Source: CAZAQS01 sp964486825
GTDB lineage: Bacteria; Chloroflexota; Anaerolineae; Anaerolineales; UBA4823
Assembly: GCA_964486825.1 (NCBI GenBank)
Contig: CAZAQS010000255.1
Location: 1-6,807, forward strand
Reading direction: 5' to 3'
DNA: 6,807 bases
Made by a program: the position numbers and the translations under genes. Below the pieces are notes generated by a model that saw only the letters and a program-made list of their open reading frames with translations, ran no database searches and was not told where the DNA came from. The stretch's first letter is position 1, and each line of letters starts with the position of its first letter. Shown piece by piece: positions 1 through 5,682 of this stretch.

Positions 1-726
1 TTCGTCTGATAGGGCAGACGCGTCCTGGCCGTAAATGATAGGCACCCCTGCCAAAGAGATCACATCCCCCTGGTGAAGCACGAATTGGGTAATCCGCTTA
101 TCGTTGACATATGTTCCGCCGGTCGAGTCTAGGTCGAAGATCACATATCGACCACGGATGTTGCGCAGTTGGGCATGGAAGCGTGAGACGCGCAGATCGT
201 TGATCACCAGGTGGTTCTCTGTATTCCTGCCAATATTGACCACCTCGCCTTTGAGCGAGAAAATTTCTGCCCCATTGACGATCAAGAAAGCGTTAAGCAT
301 ACCCTGGCGAGCTTTGGGTGGGAGCGGCGTGAGTGTAGATGTATCTACCAGGTGCTCCAGGTGAAACTGTGCCAGGACGCGCGTTTCCCCCAGGGCCACT
401 TCCGGGTCTGGGATTACCCTCAGTTGTGGGGGAGATGGAAATTGGATGCCGGCCTCACCAGCAGCCTTTTGCAGTAGCCCCGCCAACTCGTCTAGAAGAG
501 CCTGGTTTTCAGCAAGGATCAACGCATGGGCCGGATGTAAGCTCAGCAAAAACAGGTTTGGCGCTAAGCTGGCGCCGTCAGTCTCGACTCGCAAATTCGC
601 CCTCATCTCAGACACAAGCGTAGAGCCCAGGTTTTTCTGGTCGATGCCTACCGGAAAGAAGCGGGCGATACCACCCTCGATTAAAGATTGTAGCCTGGTT
701 TCAAGTTGGTCAAAATTGATTCTCAT
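1..726 (-). CDS. FhaA-like protein: DUF3662 domain plus FHA domain (C-terminus cut by window edge)
   Basis: The minus-strand frame is open from an ATG at 726 to the window edge, giving 242 residues with no stop. Residues about 1-125 match the FhaA N-terminal domain (DUF3662): a start like LETRLQSLIEGGIARFF, then a region with LAPNLFLLSLHP and a closing LGETRVLAQFHLE strand. A linker leads to an FHA domain at about 147-235 with IGR (R167), VSRFHA (S181, R182, H184) and STGGTYVN (201-208). FHA domains bind phosphothreonine peptides, and FhaA-type proteins are cytosolic readers of Ser/Thr kinase signalling, often linked to cell-wall control in Actinobacteria; a role here is inferred. One oddity is the Gly at 203, where most FHA domains carry Asn (STNGT). 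An in-frame ATG at 747 is possible, but the ATG at 726 has an AGG eight bases upstream and starts right at the domain. The gene is absent from simple ORF lists because its stop lies off the window. Confidence 0.92.
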   Translation of the reverse strand, partial: MRINFDQLETRLQSLIEGGIARFFPVGIDQKNLGSTLVSEMRANLRVETDGASLAPNLFLLSLHPAHALILAENQALLDELAGLLQKAAGEAGIQFPSPPQLRVIPDPEVALGETRVLAQFHLEHLVDTSTLTPLPPKARQGMLNAFLIVNGAEIFSLKGEVVNIGRNTENHLVINDLRVSRFHAQLRNIRGRYVIFDLDSTGGTYVNDKRITQFVLHQGDVISLAGVPIIYGQDASALSDE

Positions 727-848
727 AACTGCTACCTGGCGTCCCATCCATAAACTGCTATCGTCTGGTTGGATCTGGGAAGGGACACCGCAAGCTTTGC
801 CAGGAATGGCGGGATAATAAAAGCGCTGGAAGGTCAGCCTGGATCGCA

Positions 849-877
849 CTGAAGCCCTCTGGCTCTCGTATTATAAT
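849..877 (+). promoter_or_regulatory. Possible promoter for archease-rtcB, overlapping the leftward promoter
   Basis: A perfect TATAAT lies at 872-877 on the plus strand, inside the near-palindrome ATTATAAT that also supplies the leftward -10 box. The best -35 at 17 bp spacing is CTGAAG (849-854), only three of six matches, so the element is weak. It would give a leader of about 110 nt before the archease ATG at 996. The rest of 727-995 holds no gene, tRNA or clear structured RNA that I can recognise. Confidence 0.3.
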
Positions 878-899
878 TCATGGACAACCAGGTTGGCAA
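870..899 (-). promoter_or_regulatory. Sigma-70-like promoter for the FHA gene
   Basis: On the minus strand, TTGCCA (899-894, five of six matches to TTGACA) is followed after 18 bp by a perfect TATAAT (875-870). Transcription would start near 863, leaving a leader of about 137 nt before the ATG at 726. I see no riboswitch-like or recognisable structure in that leader. The call rests on consensus matches only, but it is the best promoter match I found in the window. Confidence 0.55.
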
Positions 900-995
900 A
901 GCCCGGCATGGTGGCTCAGGCTCCCGATCTGGGTTGATGTATAGACCCTTAAAAGAGACTATGAATTGCCGTTCGTAGGGGAGAAATGAGGTGGG

Positions 996-1418
996 ATGCA
1001 GAGATCGAACGCCGGCTTCCGTGAAATTGAGCATACCGCGGATTGGGAGTTAGAAGCATGGGCGCCGGACTTGCCCGGCTTACTGGAGCAAGCTGCACGC
1101 GGGATGTATGCTTTAGCAGGCATTGTCGCCGGGCAAGGTAATACCCGTGAATACAGACTGGAGATGAAAGCTCCCGATGCAGAAAGCTTGCTGGTAAATT
1201 TTTTGGCAGAGCTGCTTTACCTGGAAGAAGATCAAGGGCTTGCATTCGATGGCTTCGACCTGCAACTCAGACAGACTGGTGAGTACCAGTTGGAAGCTAA
1301 CCTGGTAGGAAGTCCGGCCTTATCGCGGGAAAAAGATATCAAGGCTGTCACCTACCACAAGATCAAGGTGGAGCGGGGGCAACGCGGTTTGGAAGTAAGG
1401 ATTGTTTTCGATGTTTAG
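996..1418 (+). CDS. Archease, activator of RNA ligase RtcB
   Basis: This 140-residue protein is the normal full length for archease. It has the family's N-terminal signature FREIEHTADWELEA (residues 8-21, with Asp16 in the HTAD metal-site motif), the central helix SLLVNFLAELLYL (64-76) and the C-terminal signature DIKAVTYHKIKV (114-125), ending in an acidic FDV. Archease is a small cytosolic metal-binding protein that promotes RtcB guanylylation, allowing multiple turnovers and widening nucleotide use. The gene directly precedes rtcB with only 11 bp between them, which strongly supports the call. The ATG at 996 is the first available start after an in-frame TGA at 987-989; a GAGG at 988-991 and a GGGGAG at 978-983 are the nearby ribosome-binding candidates. 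The short N-terminus before the signature agrees with this start. Confidence 0.95.
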   Translation: MQRSNAGFREIEHTADWELEAWAPDLPGLLEQAARGMYALAGIVAGQGNTREYRLEMKAPDAESLLVNFLAELLYLEEDQGLAFDGFDLQLRQTGEYQLEANLVGSPALSREKDIKAVTYHKIKVERGQRGLEVRIVFDV

Positions 1419-1422
1419 GAGG
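1417..1422 (+). promoter_or_regulatory. Ribosome binding site of rtcB, overlapping the archease stop codon
   Basis: A perfect AGGAGG begins within the archease TAG stop (1416-1418) and lies 7 nt before the rtcB ATG at 1430. The arrangement fixes the rtcB start and suggests translational coupling of the two genes on one mRNA. Confidence 0.8.
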
Positions 1423-1429
1423 CAGAACC

Positions 1430-2881
1430 ATGATCGGTCTGCACGATTTAAAGAAGATTACGGATTACGAGTGGGAGATTCCTAAGTCTTACCGCCAGGA
1501 TATGCGCGTGCCGGTACGCTTGTTCGCCACCCGGAGCATCCTGGAGAAGGTGATGGACGACCAGTCTCTGGAACAGGCTGTCAACGTTGCTACTTTACCC
1601 GGCCTGGCAGGTCCCGTTGTAGTCATGCCAGATATGCACCAGGGCTACGGCTTTCCTATCGGTGGGGTTGCTGCCACCGAATATCCGCAGGGAGTCATCT
1701 CCCCAGGCGGGATCGGCTACGACATTAATTGTGGAGTACGCTTATTGGCCTCCCAGATTGAGCTGGAAGCCGTTGAGAGCCGGTTGGATGAACTGGCCTC
1801 TGCAATAGACCGCCACTGCCCGAGCGGGGTGGGAACGAAGGGGGTTGTGCGGCTATCGGAGGCGGAGCTGGAGCGGGTGATGGTAGAGGGCGCCCATTGG
1901 GCAAAGAAGCAAGGCTTCGCGACAGAGACAGATTTGCGCCGCACCGAGGATGGTGGACGGATGGATGAGGCCGATCCCTCCAAGGTCAGCAAGCGTGCCA
2001 GGGAGCGCGGCCGTCCGCAGCTGGGGACGTTGGGCTCGGGCAATCATTTTATCGAAGTCGACGTTGTCGATCAGGTTTTTCACCCGGATGCAGCCCAGGC
2101 TATGGGAATCCAGGAAGGCAATCTGGTAGTCCTGATCCACTCGGGCTCGCGTGGATTTGGTCACCAGATATGCAGCGATTATGTCAGTGAATTCCAGGAT
2201 GCGGTACGCCGCTATAACATCCACCTGCCTGACCGGGAGTTGGTGTGTGCTCCGCTCAGTTCACCTGAGGGAGCGGCATATATGGCAGCCATGCGTTGTG
2301 CAGCCAACTATGCCTTTACAAACCGGCAGATCCTGGCTCACCAGGCGCGCCAGGCTTTCGAGGAGGTATTGGCGGGCGTGGTTCCAAACTGGCACTTGAA
2401 CCAGGTCTACGATATCGCTCATAATATGGGTAAAATCGAAACTCACCAGATCGAAGGGAAGCGAACCAAGGTATGCGTGCACCGGAAGGGCGCCACGCGA
2501 GCCTTTGGCCCAGGCAACCCCGGCTTGCCCCCAGAATACCAGCCCATTGGGCAACCTGTTCTGGTTCCCGGCAGCATGGGGACCGCCTCCTGGGTGCTGG
2601 TGGGAACCGAGACCAGCATGGCTCAATCCTATGGCTCGACTTGCCACGGTGCTGGTCGGGTGATGAGCCGCTCGAAGGCCAAGAAGGAAGTGCGCGGCGA
2701 AAGCTTGCGGAGGGATCTGGAAAAGAAAGGCATCCATATACGAGCAGGTTCCATGGCAGGTCTGGCGGAAGAAGCTCCCATCGCATATAAGGATGTGGAT
2801 GAGGTTGTCGAGACGGTCTCTGGAGCAGGGATCGCTCGCAAGGTAGCCAGGCTGCGTCCAGTAGCCGTGATTAAAGGTTAA
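1430..2881 (+). CDS. rtcB: RNA-splicing ligase RtcB (3'-phosphate/5'-hydroxyl RNA ligase)
   Basis: The 483-residue length is typical for RtcB. The enzyme joins RNA 3'-phosphate or 2',3'-cyclic phosphate ends to 5'-OH ends using GTP and Mn2+, through a covalent RtcB-His-GMP intermediate. All hallmark residues are present: Asp98 and Cys101 in GYDINCG, Asn205, His206 and Glu209 in GSGNHFIEV, His237 in HSGSRG, His331 in AHNMGK, the nucleotide-site motif GSMGTASW (381-388), the guanylylated His406 in STCHGAGR, and the penultimate Lys482 of the KG terminus. These match the metal ligands and nucleophile known from the Pyrococcus horikoshii enzyme, so it should be active. In archaea and metazoa RtcB seals tRNA exons; in bacteria it is mainly linked to RNA repair, so the substrate here is open. 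It is coupled to archease upstream. I see no rtcA and no sigma-54-type rtcR regulator beside it. Confidence 0.97.
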   Translation: MIGLHDLKKITDYEWEIPKSYRQDMRVPVRLFATRSILEKVMDDQSLEQAVNVATLPGLAGPVVVMPDMHQGYGFPIGGVAATEYPQGVISPGGIGYDINCGVRLLASQIELEAVESRLDELASAIDRHCPSGVGTKGVVRLSEAELERVMVEGAHWAKKQGFATETDLRRTEDGGRMDEADPSKVSKRARERGRPQLGTLGSGNHFIEVDVVDQVFHPDAAQAMGIQEGNLVVLIHSGSRGFGHQICSDYVSEFQDAVRRYNIHLPDRELVCAPLSSPEGAAYMAAMRCAANYAFTNRQILAHQARQAFEEVLAGVVPNWHLNQVYDIAHNMGKIETHQIEGKRTKVCVHRKGATRAFGPGNPGLPPEYQPIGQPVLVPGSMGTASWVLVGTETSMAQSYGSTCHGAGRVMSRSKAKKEVRGESLRRDLEKKGIHIRAGSMAGLAEEAPIAYKDVDEVVETVSGAGIARKVARLRPVAVIKG

Positions 2882-2969
2882 TTAATGATCGCTCGACCCT
2901 GTCCTGGCCTGGAACTGGCAACCAGGATTATCCGTCTATGGAGTGAAATAAAATACAACTGGAGGAATG

Positions 2970-3506
2970 ATGAAAAAGAGATTTCTAGGTTTGTTCGTAC
3001 TTGGGATTGTTTTGGCTGCTTGCGGGCCGCAGGCTACGCCGTCGCCTGCCCCACCCGCAGAGCCTACTCTGGCGCCAGCAGCCACTCCTGACGCGTATCC
3101 ACTCCCGGTGTCGCCCCAACCCGCCTATCCTGGCCCGGATGCGCCGGTCTCCCCAGGGGCTTACCCTTCTCCTCTGGAGCCCCTACCCGCAGAAGGATCC
3201 ATGGGCCGAGGGGAAGTGTTTATCGATGAGATGCAAATTCTGACGATGGAGAGCTTCCCACCACAGTTCCTGCTTCAAATCCGCGGCTCACTACCCACTC
3301 CCTGCCATCACCTGAGAGCAGATGTATCCGATCCGGATGCGCAAAACCGCATCCAGGTGGAAGTTTACTCACTGGTGGATCCAGATACAGCATGCATCCA
3401 GGTTTTAGAGCCCTTCCAGCAGGGGATAAACCTGGGATCTTACCCCCAGGGCAGCTATACGATTGTTGTGAACGGTGAGCAGGTGGCTGAGATCGAAGCG
3501 CCGTAG
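2970..3506 (+). CDS. Secreted lipoprotein with proline-rich linker and small beta-rich domain
   Basis: The protein starts MKKRF, followed by a hydrophobic stretch and a lipobox LAAC whose Cys is the 18th residue from this start, so it should be lipidated and held on the outer face of the membrane. The next 60 or so residues are low-complexity Pro/Ala/Ser with three spaced AYP motifs, a likely flexible spacer. The last ~95 residues look like a compact beta domain with two cysteines about 30 residues apart (TPCHHL and TACIQV), which could form a disulfide, and an ending like SYTIVVNGEQVAEIEA, typical of an Ig-like or carbohydrate-binding-like fold. I recall similar stand-alone domains in Anaerolineae proteins but know no function. 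An ATG at 2967 gives one extra Met; I prefer 2970 because GGAGG (2961-2965) is only 1 nt from the former and 4 nt from the latter. It lies 88 bp after rtcB and before a strong terminator, so co-transcription is possible. Confidence 0.85.
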   Translation: MKKRFLGLFVLGIVLAACGPQATPSPAPPAEPTLAPAATPDAYPLPVSPQPAYPGPDAPVSPGAYPSPLEPLPAEGSMGRGEVFIDEMQILTMESFPPQFLLQIRGSLPTPCHHLRADVSDPDAQNRIQVEVYSLVDPDTACIQVLEPFQQGINLGSYPQGSYTIVVNGEQVAEIEAP

Positions 3507-3540
3507 CAGTCTTAACGCGAAAGCTCTAGAGCTGATCTCG

Positions 3541-3575
3541 GGATGCACCCCACTCTGAATGGGTGCATCCTTTTT
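3541..3575 (+). terminator. Rho-independent terminator after the lipoprotein gene
   Basis: A perfect 10-bp stem (GGATGCACCC at 3541-3550 and GGGTGCATCC at 3561-3570) with a 10-nt loop is followed directly by TTTTT (3571-3575). It sits 35 bp after the lipoprotein stop and should end the rightward transcript. Read on the other strand the hairpin lacks a following T-run, so it is not an obvious terminator for the converging transporter operon. Confidence 0.9.
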
Positions 3576-3642
3576 AAACGTCAGGCGGTATTTTAGCTCG
3601 AGGTTTTGAATTGCGAGCGGTTCTTCACCTGAAGGTTCAGTT

Positions 3643-4401
3643 TCAATGCGTCAGTATCTGAGAAAGGAACAGCTTTGTGCGGTCTTCCTTAGGGTTGTTG
3701 AAGATCTCGTTTGGAGTGCCGCCTTCCACGATCACGCCCTGGTCGAAGAAGAACATGCGGTGGGCGACAGCTTTAGCAAAACCCATCTCGTGCGTAACCA
3801 CGATCATGGTTATCCCACTGCGGGCCAGATTGACCATTACGTCTAGCACCTCCTTGATCATTTCCGGGTCGAGGGCCGAGGTGGGCTCATCGAAAAGCAT
3901 GATCTTGGGTTGCATCGCCATGGCACGCGCTATCGCAACCCGCTGCTGTTGCCCACCCGATAACTGTCCCGGGTATTTTTTGGCCTGTTCGGGAATACCT
4001 ACCCGCTCGAGGAGCTGCATGGCGACCTGCTCAGCCTTATCCTTTGGCCATTTCCGCACCCAGATAGGCGCCAGGCTGATGTTTTGAAGCACGGTCAGGT
4101 GGGGGAAGAGGTTGAACTGCTGGAACACCATGCCGGTTTCCATGCGAACACGCTCGATGTTTCTCACGTCGTGTGAAAGCTCGATGCCGTCGACGATGAT
4201 CTCCCCGCGTTGGTGCTCTTCGAGCCGGTTCAGCGTGCGGATAAATGTAGATTTTCCTGATCCAGATGGCCCGAAAATGACGATGACCTCACCCTTATGG
4301 ATGGTCATGGAGATGCCTTTCAGTGCGTGAAAATTGCCAAACCACTTGTGCACATCCCGGCAGATGATGATGGGGTCGCCGTTCGCATTCACTTCCGTCA
4401 T
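3643..4401 (-). CDS. aapP: Polar amino-acid ABC transporter ATP-binding protein (AapP/GlnQ type)
   Basis: This complete 252-residue ATPase has Walker A GPSGSGKST (44-52), Q-loop VFQQFNLFPH (Gln94), signature LSGGQQQR (147-154), Walker B IMLFDE (167-172), D-loop SALD (175-178) and switch His204 in VTHEMGFA. FNLFPHLT and VTHEMGFA are typical of the polar amino-acid importer (PAAT) ATPases such as GlnQ, HisP, AapP and BztD. It would dimerise on the cytoplasmic side and power import through the two permeases encoded just upstream. The ATG at 4401 has a GGAG 6 nt before it. A 67-bp gap separates it from the aapM-like stop, in which I see no clear promoter or terminator. Sequence alone cannot separate AapP from GlnQ; the aap symbol rests on the neighbouring HAAP-type permeases. 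Confidence 0.93.
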   Translation of the reverse strand: MTEVNANGDPIIICRDVHKWFGNFHALKGISMTIHKGEVIVIFGPSGSGKSTFIRTLNRLEEHQRGEIIVDGIELSHDVRNIERVRMETGMVFQQFNLFPHLTVLQNISLAPIWVRKWPKDKAEQVAMQLLERVGIPEQAKKYPGQLSGGQQQRVAIARAMAMQPKIMLFDEPTSALDPEMIKEVLDVMVNLARSGITMIVVTHEMGFAKAVAHRMFFFDQGVIVEGGTPNEIFNNPKEDRTKLFLSQILTH

Positions 4402-4468
4402 AGATAGCTCCGTTTTTTGTAAATACCCGTCAATTTCTTATCTCTGGACCGGTTCGATGGGGCTGCCG

Positions 4469-5680
4469 TTACCTTTCGCCGACTCCCAAGGCGGCTTCCA
4501 ACCGCAGGCTTGCGTAGGACATTAAATAGCTCAAGACCCAGAATATGGCCGCAATGAAGAGCAGCACCTCCATTTGCCGGCCGAAATATTCAGGGTTGCC
4601 TTGTAAAATCGAACGACCCACGGCCAGCAGCTCAAGCACGGCGATGCCGAAGGCCAGGGTCGTGTCTTTAAATAGGCTGATGAACTGCCCCACCATAGGC
4701 GGGATCACGGCCCGCAAAGCCTGGGGTAGCACGATCAACAGCATGATCTGGTAGCCACGGAGTCCAACGGCTTTGGCGGCCTCTACCTGGCCGTTCGGAA
4801 CGGCTGCCAATCCACCCCGCACGTTCTCGGCCATATAGGCCGCGCTGAAAACTGTCATGCCGATCAAGGCGCGCAACAAGCGGTCGATCCTCATTTCCGG
4901 CGGTAGGAAAAGCGGCACGAGCAGGGAAGCCAGGAACAGGATACTGATCAGGGGCACACCGCGCACAACTTCGATAAATAAGACGCTGAATATCCGAAGG
5001 ACCGGCAGGGAGGAACGCCGCCCTAAGGCAAGCAGCACCCCGAACGGGAAGGATAGCGTGATGCCACCCACAGCAAGCAACAGCGTGACCGTCAATCCAC
5101 CCCATAGCTGGGTGGGCACGAGCGGCAGGAGTGCGTTCCCGGGAAATCCTCGCAGCAGCACCAGGGATAAGACCAGGGATGCCGTCCAGGCTGCCAACAA
5201 TGTCAACGGGCGGATGATCCTTAAGCCACCTAACAGGAAACCTACCCCGATCAAGAGAATATTAACGCCCATAACCAGGCGCATCTCCAGGGTCAGGGCG
5301 GCTCCTTCTGCAGGCCAGAGCGCCAGCACCAGCAGGCCAGCTGCGTAGGAGAATGCCATAACGCGCATCACCCCGCCCCATTCGCGCCAGCTCATTCCGA
5401 AAAGCAGTCCTGCAATGGCCATATTCAACCCAACACGCCAGATCTGCCCGCGCGGGTATTGACCGATGAGATACAGTAGCGGGTGGCGAACGACAGGTGT
5501 CCAGTCGGCGGTGATGAAGACCCAGCGCAGGATCGCACTGATGGCCCAATAAATCAACAAAAGCAAGAGGATCGTCAGCAGGCTGTTATACCAGGTGCTG
5601 AACAGGTTCTTGCGAAGCCAGGCCAGCGGGCCGGGGGGCTGCGGTGGAGTGATGATTTCAGAAGCGGTTGTGGAAGCCAT
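4469..5680 (-). CDS. aapM: General L-amino-acid ABC transporter permease, AapM/BztC type
   Basis: This 403-residue integral membrane protein has about ten or more hydrophobic segments. The N-terminal half (one helix near 33-53, then several between about 83 and 176) is the extended region characteristic of HAAP-family permeases; the C-terminal half (about 190-392) is the canonical BPD_transp_1 domain found alone in GlnP or HisM. The ATPase-docking EAA loop is clear at about 300-323, with EAAKAVGL and VLPQALR, followed by PPMVGQFISLFKDTTLAF, typical of polar amino-acid permeases. It should pair with the upstream aapQ-like permease to form the channel. Its ATG lies 2 bp after the aapQ-like stop, with GGAGAG 6 nt upstream inside that gene's end, so the two are probably translationally coupled. 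The length agrees with AapM/BztC. Substrate range (broad L-amino acids or mainly Glu, Gln, Asp and Asn) cannot be read from the permease. Confidence 0.92.
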   Translation of the reverse strand: MASTTASEIITPPQPPGPLAWLRKNLFSTWYNSLLTILLLLLIYWAISAILRWVFITADWTPVVRHPLLYLIGQYPRGQIWRVGLNMAIAGLLFGMSWREWGGVMRVMAFSYAAGLLVLALWPAEGAALTLEMRLVMGVNILLIGVGFLLGGLRIIRPLTLLAAWTASLVLSLVLLRGFPGNALLPLVPTQLWGGLTVTLLLAVGGITLSFPFGVLLALGRRSSLPVLRIFSVLFIEVVRGVPLISILFLASLLVPLFLPPEMRIDRLLRALIGMTVFSAAYMAENVRGGLAAVPNGQVEAAKAVGLRGYQIMLLIVLPQALRAVIPPMVGQFISLFKDTTLAFGIAVLELLAVGRSILQGNPEYFGRQMEVLLFIAAIFWVLSYLMSYASLRLEAALGVGER

Positions 5681-5682
5681 GC

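Noticed and set aside
446..817. Plus-strand open frames across the FHA gene, and other long frames opposite rtcB and the permeases.
   Set aside because: They are antisense or out-of-frame shadows of well-supported genes, with no family resemblance of their own.
931..948. Small hairpin GGGT/ACCC upstream of archease.
   Set aside because: Four base pairs only, with no T-run or known riboswitch features.
2904..2926. Short inverted repeat CCTGG/CCAGG between rtcB and the lipoprotein gene.
   Set aside because: A five-base stem with no T-run is too weak to call a terminator or attenuator.
2928..2954. Possible promoter before the lipoprotein gene (TAAAAT at 2949-2954 with TTATCC at 2928-2933).
   Set aside because: Spacing is only 15 bp, the -35 matches poorly, and transcription would start almost on top of the ribosome binding site at 2961-2965.
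3522..3533. Perfect 12-bp palindrome AGCTCTAGAGCT just before the terminator.
   Set aside because: It lies downstream of a stop codon with no loop, no promoter nearby and no second copy seen; a short chance palindrome is the simplest reading.
4402..4468. Possible promoter or processing hairpin in the gap between the aapM-like and aapP-like genes.
   Set aside because: Only an imperfect 6-bp pairing was seen and no paired -35/-10 boxes; the gap is compatible with a single operon.
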